Source: Scenedesmus sp. ARA3 (lineage: Eukaryota > Chlorophyta > Chlorophyceae > Sphaeropleales > Scenedesmaceae). From it: a stretch of DNA of 64,000 bases. Location: NCBI GenBank assembly GCA_004335835.1, contig RWJK01001496.1, positions 89,001 to 153,000 on the forward strand, written 5' to 3'. The notes under the pieces were generated by a model. That model saw nothing but the letters and a program-made list of their open reading frames with translations, made no database searches and had not been told where the DNA came from. How positions within the stretch are numbered: position 1 is the stretch's first letter; each line of letters begins with the position of its first letter. Positions 37,141-47,700 of the stretch are shown one piece after another. Position numbers and translations under genes: made by a program.

Positions 37141-38406
37141 ATGAGTACCAGAGCCTCCCAGACAGTGCTGCTGGCGGCAGCAGCAGCAGTGCTACTGCTG
37201 CTGCTGCTTGGCACCTGCTCCTTTGCATCTGCAAGGCCACAGCCTGCACGAGTGCGCGGCGATACCAGTGATGCTGCCACGCTGACTCTGCACTTCTACA
37301 CCAAGTGAGCGGGACTGTTGGCACGATAATGACTCACTAACGAGTCATATGACTCATTGGCAGCAGATCCCAGCATGACAGCACCACTGGTTGACGCAGC
37401 GCTCGTGTCCCTTGCCGCTCCTATACAGCGGATGACTAATCAATGACGGATTGCGTACTTGATAGGCCAAAGGCTTGCCCTCATTCTTGCCTAGACAGAA
37501 CTGTGTGTGCACAGAAAGAAGTTCAGCTTTGAGTCGAGGCCAACAACACACCTGCCAGTGCTCATCAACACAACTTCAGTTGAGTAGAGTTTATACACCC
37601 GCCTGGGCCTGCTTTCTGCGTGCAGGGACAGCGCGCTGCTCGACAGGGAGCAGGCTGCCGACATCCGCCACGTGCTGGCGCAGCACATCTTCAACGTGCC
37701 TGAGGCCCAGGTGAGCCAGCCTGGGGCAAACACTGATGGACTGCGGTTTTTTTATTTCAAATTTCAGTTTTTGGAAAATCACAAACGTGCCTGAGGCCCA
37801 GGTGAGCCAGCCATTGCAATAAAAGCAGCAAGACCTGCGGTTTCCGGTGCTAGGCACACCTTGTTTGTGGAGGCATGTCTTTTGTGTGACTTCTACTTTA
37901 CGCATCTCGTGTGATCCCATGCTTTGAGTGTTTACTCTGCCACCACGGTGCTAGCATTGTGTGCTGCACAGCTTGTAGCCAAGTCACTGAGCAGTTGCTG
38001 TGCCGGCCAAGTGCTTCCGCAGCCAGATCACAACCTGCAAGGGACCAGCATCAGCAGCGTGCAACCGTTCCCACTCACCTGACCTGCATGCGTACTCAAC
38101 TACTGCAATGTGCAGGTCTCCAGCATTGCTGGAATCAAGCCAGCACCAGGCGGCCAGCTGTCGGCTGCCTTCCTAGCAGAAGGCCCCGCCTTCAACATGC
38201 GTAGCGTGCTGGGCAACTGCCAAGGCAACATCCCAGCCATGTTTGGCAACCGGCTGGTCCGGGGCGGCCTGCACAACTCGACAAAGGCGCTGCAGCAGCA
38301 GCAGCAGCAGCAGCAGCCGCAGCAGGTGCAGGTGGTGGGCAGCACGTACTACTGGTGGCTGGATGTGGTACAGGGAGTGAAGAAGGCGGAGTGCGCGCCA
38401 GTTTGA
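37141..38406 (+). CDS. Small secreted protein of unknown function
   Basis: Three exons with matching phases: 37141-37304, 37626-37710 and 38116-38406; 179 residues. The N-terminus is a strong signal peptide (MSTRASQTVLLAAAAAVLLL and onward). The mature part has a helix-like segment DREQAADIRHVLAQHIFNVP, then VSSIAGIKPAPGGQL, GNCQGNIPAMFGN and an N-glycosylation site NST, with a Gln8 run near the end. I do not recognise the family. The frame ends at TGA after YYWWLDVV and AECAPV. An alternative is that exon 3 ends at a CAG|GTGCAG donor near 38326 and that protein-like stretches at 39087-39248 and 40691-40773 are further exons of a longer gene. Confidence 0.55.
37693..37812 (+). repeat. Exact 29-bp copy of exon 2 end and donor in the intron
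   Basis: The 29 bases at 37693-37721, spanning the exon end CTGAGGCCCAG and the donor gtgagccagcc, recur exactly at 37784-37812. Confidence 0.9.
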
Positions 38407-40143
38407 ACAGCGTGTATGCATTCGATGCTTGCTTGAACTTGACTCGATGTCTGGCAAACAACACCTCGCATACTAAACCGGATTGCAACATGCTTACTGG
38501 GGTGTACAACTGGTGTACAGAGCCGTCTCAGGAGCAGGCTGCTTGCAAGGCTGTCTGGACACGTCTGTCTGCCTGGCAGCTATCTGATTAGTAGGAGGCT
38601 GCGGACATGCTTGCATGTGCAGTTTTGCATCCAATGCGGTCCGTGAGGACTCTGCGGATGTGTGAATTTGTTCTTGTACATGCATCTGCCACTCTTGTGG
38701 CATCATGCTTGCAGTGCAAGCAGGCAGTGCATAGCTGCCAGCAGCATTGGCAGCGTGCATGGAGCGCATGCTGCTCAGGTGGCTGCATATCGCTGCGGTC
38801 TAGACAGACAGATGTGACTGAATTCACAAGAGATGCACGAGGAAACACCCAACCGCGGCGCAGACTGGTTGTGTGGAGGTTTGTCCTAGAAGGTGTCGTG
38901 CCGCACCGAACAACATGCTGTGTTACGTGCTTCTTTATTGCGTGCTTCCTCTGGGTGTGACTGCTACTGACATTTTCTGCGGCATGCATGTCCTGCTCAT
39001 CAATGAGCTGGGTGTGCAGCCTGCCTCACTCATTCCACCATGTGCATAGGATGCGCACAACCACAAGCACGCCATGCATCTTTCAGGTACCTGAGGCAGA
39101 ATCTTGTTTCAATGCTACAAGTTATGCTGTGCGGGTTGCGTACGTGGTCTCACCTGTGGCGAATATCACTTCTTACATGTCGGTCAACCTGTCAGTAGCC
39201 GCAGTTTGCAGGGTGTTGTTGCTACTCAACTGCTGTTGCAGAAGATCGGTGAGGATTCTTGTGGTTGTTGTTGATTGATGTAGTATTGTACACGTAGAGT
39301 TCACTATGAAACCTGCTGGTTCCAGGGTTGCTCAGGTTCTGCAGTACTTGATGCCAATGTCAATTCGGTGTGTCTAACTGTGTTGCGCTGTGTTGTGGCG
39401 CTGCTACATCCAGGATCGTGGGTTCTAACGGCATGGGGGGGGGTGGTCGGGCAGCCTGCACTTATGCTGGTGGCATTTTGCAGACAGTGTCAACTTCAGT
39501 TACCTTGGCAATGCTGCAAGCAGTGATGGGGTGAGCACAAACACCAACTCTCTGCTGTGGATTCAGGTGGTGATGCAATGCCATGTGGGGCCTTTTATCC
39601 AAGAATCAGTGAACGTCAGCAGCATGCAACTGTGGGTTCTCGCTCATGTGCTTGTTACTTGAGGTGTGCAGTCATGGCAACATGCACGGTGCATGTTGAA
39701 CGGTGCGGGTGTGACATGTGCAGTGCTCCCCTACCCTGGGAGCAATCCATGGCCAGCCTGCAGCTGACAGCGTGCCGCAAGGTTTACCACTTGCTAATCG
39801 GACGATGATGGGGAGTTGTTGTGTCGTCGCGTCGCTGTGCACAGGGGGCGCGATTCAGGTAGTATACAGCTGCTGTGTGCGGAATACTAGTATGGGCTGT
39901 CGCCCTGCAGCGGGACAGTGGTGCATGTTGCTGTGGTAGTACAGGCACATGCTCAACCTGGGAGCCCAGACATGCGCTGCTCCTCGACTGCACACCTACA
40001 GCTGCAGTGTACACTTCTACATGTAACAGCCGGGTTTGCAGGTTGGGTGGTGAGCGCCGGCTACGCCGCATCAGCCTTGATATGTCGTGTGATGTGGTGA
40101 AGTCCAACTCAAGTGCGATGTGAGTCACGTGTGAGGTGTTGCA

Positions 40144-40157
40144 GAGTGAGAGTGAGA

Positions 40158-40211
<54 letters not shown>
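40144..40211 (+). repeat. Hexanucleotide microsatellite (GTGAGA)n
   Basis: About eleven units of gtgaga, with one gaga interruption near the start. Confidence 0.9.
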
Positions 40212-40659
40212 CACGATGTGAGTCACGTGTGAGGTGTGAGGTGTTGCAGATGCTTTGCAGGTGTGTGCCGGCAAGCTGCTCAGGCAGTGTGTGTGCAGCT
40301 GCTACTGAGGGGCGACGGTATGGCACCCACCAAACATGATGGTGTAGTGCTCCTTTCTGTTGCCGCTCCATTGGGACGCGGGGAAGATGGCGTTGATGCT
40401 ATGGCTTGATGGGTGACATGATGATGATGGCATCCACCGAACTGCTGACAGACAGTTCGCATTGTTCGCAAGTAACTGTGATTGTGTGCTTTCGAGCTCA
40501 TAAGCTCATGACCTGATTGGGAACATCGTGTTCCATGTTCCATGCGTGATGCATCATGATGGTGGGTATGGCCACAGGCTGGATCAAGGCACTGCAGCTA
40601 CAGCTGTTGCTCTTTACGTACCGTACCGCTGCCTGGGTCGCTGACAACCACTTGCTTGT

Positions 40660-40664
40660 TTACA
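40660..40664 (-). promoter_or_regulatory. Possible TGTAA polyadenylation signal of the RING gene
   Basis: The minus strand reads TGTAA about 280 bp past the RING gene stop, within the CA-to-GT skew change. Weak by itself. Confidence 0.3.
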
Positions 40665-40942
40665 ACTGTTCAACAGTTCTCAAGTTGAGATCAGGTGGTT
40701 GTCCGCTGACGTTGAGAACCCGAAACCTGACGTCAAAGCCGCCGGCGTTGCTGTTATCAGCAACAACGTTGTATGACGTGGAACACGCTCGCCATAGTTG
40801 TCCTTACTCTGCTGATGCCACTGCCGGCAGTCCTATCCATAGGTGAGGCAGCACCCAACTCACAACTGAATAGGTTCAACTCCCAACGCAACAAAGCAAT
40901 CAGCGTTAAGACGAAAGCAAACTATGGCATACATGCATACAT

Positions 40943-42380
40943 TCAGCCGGGTGACAGGTGCACCACCACCTGCCCACTGACAGGGCCCCTACATACAGGG
41001 CACCGCAGCGCCCCACCATCCTTGCCTGCTGCTGCCTGCTCCACGCCTTTCCGCACACACCCCGCACAGTACAGGAAGTGCATGCAAGGCATCAGCACAG
41101 TGTCGCGCGGCTGCTCAAAGCATATCTGACACATTGTCGCCTGCTCCACCTTCTCCTGCGCTTCCCGCAGTGCTTGCTGCGCTGCTGCTGCCGCCGCCTC
41201 GTGAGTCTGCCGCTGCTGCAGCTCCTGCTGCACCTGCTGCTCTGCTAGCTGCAGCTGCACCTGCAGCTGCTGCGCCAGCTGTTGCGCCGCTGCGAGCTGC
41301 ACTCCTTGCACTCGCAGCGCAGCATCTGCAGCTTCCGCTGACAGCTGATGCAGCTCAAATGTCAAGTTCAAGTTGCCCAGCAGCTGCTGTGCTGCTGCAA
41401 CTTGGCTGCTGGCAATGCTGCAGTGCAGGTTCTGCAGCGCTTGCTGCACAGACGCAGCAGCACCACCAAAAGCCAACACCCCGGGACTAGCAGGAGGCAC
41501 ACCAGCACACTGCGGCACTGCACATCCCTGGCATGGCGTTGCACCCGGCTGCAACGGGCTGCTGCTGCAGCCGCCGCCACGGCAAAGTCCACCGCTGCTC
41601 GCCGCTGCTCCTCCTACTCCTGCTGAGTGCGATAACCCTGTCAAGCCAGCGCCCAACCCCTGCTGCTGCTGCTGCTGCAGTGCTGCTGCCAGTAATGCAT
41701 CGTCTGCTGCCAGCTCAGCGAATGCCATCAGCAGCTGCCGCCCCGCAGGCCGCCCCATCAGTGCTGACACAGCAGCACCATACGGCCCCGCCAGCACAGC
41801 AGACAGCCCGCCGCCACGCACAGCACACAGCACGGCGGCCAGTGGGGGGTAGACCTGCTGCAGGGACAGCAGCACGGCGCTGCTGCCGCTGCAGCTGCTG
41901 CGAGGAGGCTCAGCAGGACTGCACCCAGCTGCTGCTGCTGCTGCTGCTGCTGCATGTTGCATTGTAGGCGTGCTGTATGGCTGCTGCTGCTGCTGTCGGC
42001 CTGGGCTGTCAGCGTCTATCGACATGCCAGCCTCATCATCATCAGCAGCAGCAACAGCATCTGTGAAAGCAACGCTGCTATGCCTTGCTATCTTGCTGCC
42101 GCGCTGCTGCTGCTGCTGCTGCTGCTGCTGAGGACAGTCGCCTCTGCTGTCACCATTGCCAGGCTGCTGCCGCTTGTGTGATATGAACGCTGCCTGTGTC
42201 ATCTCTTCATCAAGGTCTGCTGCTGCTGCTGCTGCTGCTGCTCCTGCTGCTGCAGCAGCATAGGTGGTGGCATCACCATTGTCAGTGCTAGCACCATGCA
42301 GCCTCTTTGCCGCACTTGCTGGCGCTGCCTCATCGCCCTGCTGTCCATCGGGCACTGCCGAGGCCCTCTTGCGGCACTGA

Positions 42381-42423
<43 letters not shown>

Positions 42424-42956
42424 CTGTCACGCCGGTATAAGGCGCGTCATCAGCAGGCAAGCCAGTGTCGCCTGCACTGCTGCTTCTGGCTGTGCGGCCC
42501 GCTGCTGCTGCTGCTGCTGTTGCTGCTGCTGCATGTTTCTTGGCAGAGCTCGGCCAGCGCCACTCTTGCTGCTGAGCATCAGCATCAGCATCAATACCAG
42601 CAGCTTGATCCAACGGCCGCTTACCACAACTGCTGCTTGCTCCTGCCTGCTGCTGTTGCAGGTTCTGCAGGTTGCCCTGGCTGAGCCCTTCTGCTGCTGC
42701 TGCTGCTGCCGCTTGCTGTGCATCTGCCTGGTCTTGCTGCTGCTGCTGCTCATTGAGCAAGCATGACAGGGGAGGTGCTGATGGTGCATCCTCTGCTGCC
42801 TCATGCTGCGGCCCAGGCATGCCTGCTGCAGAAGCATCAGCTGCTGCTGCTGCTGCCGGTGTGCTGCTGCTGCTGCTGCCGATGAAGCCGCGCCCAAAGC
42901 GCACCACGCCGGCTGCAGCACTAAGCTTGGCAGGAGACTCATCTGCAACAACAGGC

Positions 42957-42989
<33 letters not shown>

Positions 42990-43267
42990 TCTGGGCAATG
43001 CCGCTTTGACCCAGCTACTGCTGCTGCAGGTGAGGCTGCTGCCCGGCCTGCTGGTCCCTGTAGGAGCGTTGCCCAATGCTGCAGCTGCTGTAGCGTAGCT
43101 GCATCAGAAGCTGCCAAACCAACTCTTCCTCCTGCTGCTGCTGCTGCTGGTGGTGGTGGTGTCTGTCCTTGTGAGGGCTGTGGCTGATGTTGGCGTTCCG
43201 CACTGCCTGCTGCTGCTGCTGCTGCTGCTGGGTCCAGGTCAGGCGGAAGCTCCCAGTCTGCCGCCTG

Positions 43268-43300
<33 letters not shown>

Positions 43301-44032
43301 AGCGATGCTGGCAGGGCTTCCGCCGCCGGATGCTCTCCGCTGCTGCCTGCCAGCTGCTGGCCGCTGCAGCAGTCCCAGCATGCGCTTGGCTGACTGGGAA
43401 GGAGATTTGCCCAGCCCGCCTGCTGCTGCTGCTCCAGCGCCATTGCTGCTGTGGCTGTGGTTTAAGCTGCTGTGGTTGGGGTTTAGGCTGCTGCCGCTGC
43501 TGAGCCCTGAACCCAGCCTGGTGGCGCCTGCGGTGCCGCTGGGGGTGCCGCCCCCGCCTGAGCTTGAGCGGGAGCGCAGCAGGAAAGGGCTGCAAGGGGA
43601 GTGCTGCCTGGCTGGCACCTACAGCAGCGTTTCCGTATTTTTGTGTGTCATTAGTGGAGACAAAATGTCTCGCAGAGGGACAGAGATGCAGCAGCAATGC
43701 CTGCTAGTTGTGAGATCAGCTGGGGAACGTTGCTTGGCGCGCTGCCACAACCAGGCTGCCATCATGCTGTGGCATACACTGCAATCGCTTGTTCAAAGCC
43801 TATTGTAGCATCTTTGTGCTCAGGCGGCACATTCGTGCAATTGACGCATCTGCAGGGTGTGTACACTAGTCAACATGCTTGGTGCTGCTGCTGCTGCTGC
43901 TGCTGCTGCTGAAGTTCACACCCACCGCATGGACAGCAGCAGGCTGCCGAGGCAGCGGCATGCGAGCTCCGTCATCTCCACCTACAGCACATGCGGGTGC
44001 ATGCCTCTTACAGTGCCGAGCTTACTCAGCAT
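40943..44032 (-). CDS. RING-finger E3 ubiquitin ligase, low-complexity body
   Basis: The long exon 43589-40943 has no ATG near its 5' end and a stop (TAG) just upstream. Two short upstream exons fit by phase: 44032-44012 (MLSKLGT, then gtaaga) and 43981-43926 (VEMTELACRCLGSLLLSM, then gtgggt), joining at the ccttgcag acceptor before 43589. The result is 907 residues. Residues 846-893 are a C3HC4 RING: CQIC, CMHFLYCAGC and CPVC. A Gln-rich coiled coil precedes it (QLAAAQQLAQQLQVQLQLAE and onward). The first 600 or so residues are Ala, Gln, Ser and Gly tracts coded by CAG or GCAGCA runs, plus one ordered-looking stretch (SLQQVYPPLAAVLCAVRGGG). RING proteins of this layout act as ubiquitin ligases; the substrate is unknown. 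It lies downstream of the SIZ1-like gene on the same strand with 690 bp between. The first two exons are the least certain part. Confidence 0.75.
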
Positions 44033-44720
44033 GGTGACTGTTGAGCAAACGGTAACCTAGGGCTATTGTAGCTGGGCCATGCAAGTGCTGCTGCAGCGCT
44101 CACTTGGCTCTGGCTCAGAGTCGGAATCGCCTAATGGCGCGCGGTACATCGATGCTGCTGAAGCCAAGCGACAGCAATTGCCGAAAAGCTCCAAGACAGG
44201 CAGGCCGCTTTTTACACGCCGTAGTGGTGTATCATAATCAGCCAAGTGTCATAGATGATCTTTAAAAGATGAACGTAGCTCGATGCTCATTCTAGTGCAG
44301 TGCAGCTGAACCAGACAGCAGAACTCAAGTCACAGCTGCATTCAAAACTGTTCAGCAAATACTGACTATGCAGTCACGGCATCAAACCATAGATGGCCAC
44401 AGTGAAAACCCACATGCTTAACAGTGCGACCGGAACAGCCCGCATGTTGCCGTAACACCTGGGGTTCTGCTGCACTGTGGCGCATGGCCTGGTAGTGCCA
44501 GGCTATGCAGTGCCCTCCTGCAAGCCAGGCATCCCTGACAAACTGCATTTGATAGCTCACGATAGTGCAATCTTGACAATATTGACACCAATGAAACAGC
44601 CACATGTTGACTGGTGGGAGGCTTGACAATGCACTGCGGGGCGCCGAATTCTCGTGCTGCTCGCCCCTTGGCAACTGCAGGGATGACGATGGAATCCTGC
44701 TGCAACCACCACCATCACAA
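44033..44720. other. Short intergenic region between SIZ1-like and RING genes
   Basis: It should hold the 3' UTR of the SIZ1-like gene and the promoter of the RING gene, both on the minus strand. TGTAA on the minus strand at 44212-44216 is a possible polyadenylation signal. No other feature was seen. Confidence 0.4.
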
Positions 44721-47700
44721 TCACTGATAAGTCCCTCCAGCGGCTGTGTAGCCCCCTAACTGCTGCTGCTGCGGAGGCTGCTGCTGCTGGTGTTGATACA
44801 CAGGCACTTGCTGCTCATTCTGGTACACCTGCTGTGGGACGTACGCTTGGTATGGGTTCTGTTGCTGCTGTTGCTGATACACAGGAACGCCAAGAGGCTG
44901 CTGCTGCTGCACATTGACATACTGAACTGGCTGCTGCTGCTGCTGATGCTGCTGTGGCGGCAGCCCCTGCGGATAGCTGTACAGCACAGGCGAGCCTGCC
45001 TTGACCACAAACTGTAGCCCCGGCTGCGGCGCATACTGCACTTGCTGCAGCGGCATAGGCATCTGCCCCTGCAGCTGCTGCTGCACACCTGGCATTCCCA
45101 TGGACCCCATTGCCAATGACAGCATAGGCAGGGAGCCCTGCATTGCCATAGATGAGCCCTGCACCATCAGCATGGGCCCTGGGCCCTGAGGGGCACCCAG
45201 CCCACCTCCATAACCTGCAGGCAGCACTTGCAGCCGCTGCTGCTGCTGCTGAGGCTGCTGCTGCTGCATCATGCCAGCCGGCAGCTGCTGCTGCAGCATT
45301 GCTGCGCCTGGCACCTGCTGCTGCTGCTGATGGTGATGCGGGGCCAGCTGCTGTATCTGCTGCTGCTGCTGCTGCTGCAGGGCGCCTGCAGCACCACTAG
45401 TCTGAGTGATGCTGTGTGGTCTACTTCCTGCAATCCCTTGGGCCAGCTGCTGCTGGCCGCCACCAGTCGCAACAGGCACCGGCGGCCCTACTGCTGCTGC
45501 TGCAGTAGAGGCGGCTGCCCGCGCAGCAGAGCCCAGGGTGATACCTTGCTGCTGCTGCTGCCGAGGACTGACCACGCCGCCTGCTGCTGCTGCTGCCTGC
45601 TGCAGCTGCGTGCGCGCAGGAATCCGTATCACCATCCCGCCCTGCGCCGGCTGCTGCGGCTGCTGCTGCTGCTGCTGCTGCTGCTCTCCTGCCGCTAGCG
45701 GACGTGTGCCTACCCCAGCTGCTGCCGCCGCTGCTGGCTGCTGCTGCTGCTGCTGCTGTGCTGGCTGCTCGTCGTCTGAGTCTAGGATCTCGATCACTTC
45801 TACTGCGCCGCCTTTCTGAGGCACCAGCTGCGGCTTGCGGTCCTGCATCTGCGCAATCTCGCGCCTGAACAGCCTGCAGCAGCGGCAACCCACGGCAACA
45901 CAGCGCAGCAGTCAGAGTACTACTCTGTGCAGGAGCGAGTGAAATGCACATGACACCGCCTGCCTTGTTCCACTGTTGCAGACATACCACAGGTAGGGCC
46001 AGCGTGCAGCGTAAACCAACCACAGTACATGCTCCTTGCACAAAATACAAGTGGATGCAGCAAGCCAGCAGTTTGCAGCACATTCTGCCTTGCAGCACAT
46101 TCTCTCTATGAAAGTGCAGCAGTCCTGCCATGCATGTGTTTGCAAATGAAACCTAATTCAGGCAAGCCACACTCACTCCTCGTCATCTTCCTCGTCACTG
46201 TCCCCAGCAGCAGCACCAGCAGCAGCACCAGCGCACGCGGCGGCAGCGGCGGCAGCAGCAGCAGCACCGTGCATGTCACGCGCCTGCTCGAGCACGCACA
46301 TGAAGGCTGCTGCGCTGCCTGCGGGCCGCCAGTGCGCCTCGGGCGTTATCTCCACCTCGGTGACCTCAGGCAGGCCCGCCAGCACGCGCAGGATGTGCGT
46401 GAGGTACGCGTCAACCTGGCAGCAGCAGCAGCAGCAGCCGCAGCAGCAGCAGCACGGACAGAAAGCAGGAAAGCAGGAGGATCAAGGGTGAGTAGCACAC
46501 ACGATGCCAGGTGCTGGGCAGCAGCTGGTGCTCTTCACATCTTGCAAGGCAGCAATTTGAAAGAGACTTTTAGGCTCAAACATCGACCCGCCTTGTAAGA
46601 CAGTGCCACTGCCGCTGCTACTGCTGCTGCTGCTGCTGCAGATTGGGCAAGCTGCGCTCACCTGCAGGCTCTGCACGCAGCTAGGCTTGCTGCTGTGCGG
46701 GTCCATCCACTTGCGCGTGGCCTGCGCCACCTCCAGGAAGCTGTCCAGGTCAAACGCAGACGGCGCGGCGCCAGCGGTGTCAACAAAACGAGCAGCAGTC
46801 GCCATGCGCTGATTGCTGTACGGGTCCTTGAGTGACACCACGGTGTTACCCATGACCACGTCATCATCGTCATCGATGACGCCACCAGGCCCAGCATGAC
46901 CATTGGCTGCTGCTGCTGCTGCGGTTGAGGAGGACGCGGCTGCGCCGCTGCTGCTGCTGCTGCCGCCGCGCATGTGGCGCCGCACGCGCTCCACTGCCGC
47001 CTCCAGCGACTCTGGCTGCTTCATGAGGGCCTGCGGCAGCAGCAAATACCAGAACCCCGAGGCAGCAGCAAGGGCGATACACATGATGTCGTGATGAAAC
47101 AGGGTTAGGTGCCTAGATGCATCTTCAAACCTGCCTGACATAACCTTTTGAACAGCACCGGCTGCACCACAAAGACGCAGCCTGATGCTGCACACCCCTT
47201 GCCGCTGCCGCTGCTGGCTGCTGCTGCTGCTGCTGCTGCGCCGCACCTTGACCTGCTCCCGCGTGCGCCGCCGCATGATTGCCACCATGAAGATGTAGTG
47301 GGGCTCCGGCTCCGCATACCTCAGCTCAATGGACACCGTGCAGGGGCCCTGGCAGTGCAGCAAAAAAAAAACAGGCAGTGCAGCGTACACACACACAGGC
47401 AGTGCAGCAAGCCGTGCAGGAAGCAGGCGTCAGAACACAGCAGATCAAAGGACAGCTGGTGGTCAAGCACCTGGCAACAAACGCTTGCAGGCAGCACGTG
47501 CAGGCAGGCCAAACAGCGACAACAAGTACTAGCAGAAGAACACGTGTACATGCAGTGACTCCTTTACGAGGCCTTTGTGTTGGAGCAGCGCCCCACACTA
47601 CCGTCTGCGTTGCTCACACAACACATCTTACCACACTCTTGCACCTCAGCGACAGCCAGTCGCAACAAACACCCCGCGCAAACCAAAACCCACATGTGAT

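Larger units (their letters stand above)
38407..40942 (+). other. Mostly unassigned region with candidate extra exons
   Basis: Several stretches read like protein next to plausible splice sites. One is 39087-39248 (VPEAESCFNATSYAV, VANITSYMSVNL; ctttcag before, gtgagg after). Another is 39485-39531 (after ttttgcag, before gtgagc). A third is 40691-40773 (after gatcag; ends in TGA; NPKPDVKAAGVAVISNN). They could be later exons of the secreted gene at 37141 or remnants of a duplicate, but phases could not be linked. The plus strand is GT-rich to about 40,800, then CA-rich toward the RING gene end. Confidence 0.35.

Noticed and set aside
40773..41129. Plus-strand frame with a signal-peptide-like start (MTWNTLAIVVLTLL)
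   Set aside because: It runs antisense into the RING domain exon and has no splice or domain support; the overlapping frame ending in TGA at 40773 looks more protein-like.
42296..42766. Cys-rich and Leu-rich plus-strand frames over the RING gene
   Set aside because: Poly-Cys and poly-Leu arise from CTG/TGC runs read antisense to the RING exon.
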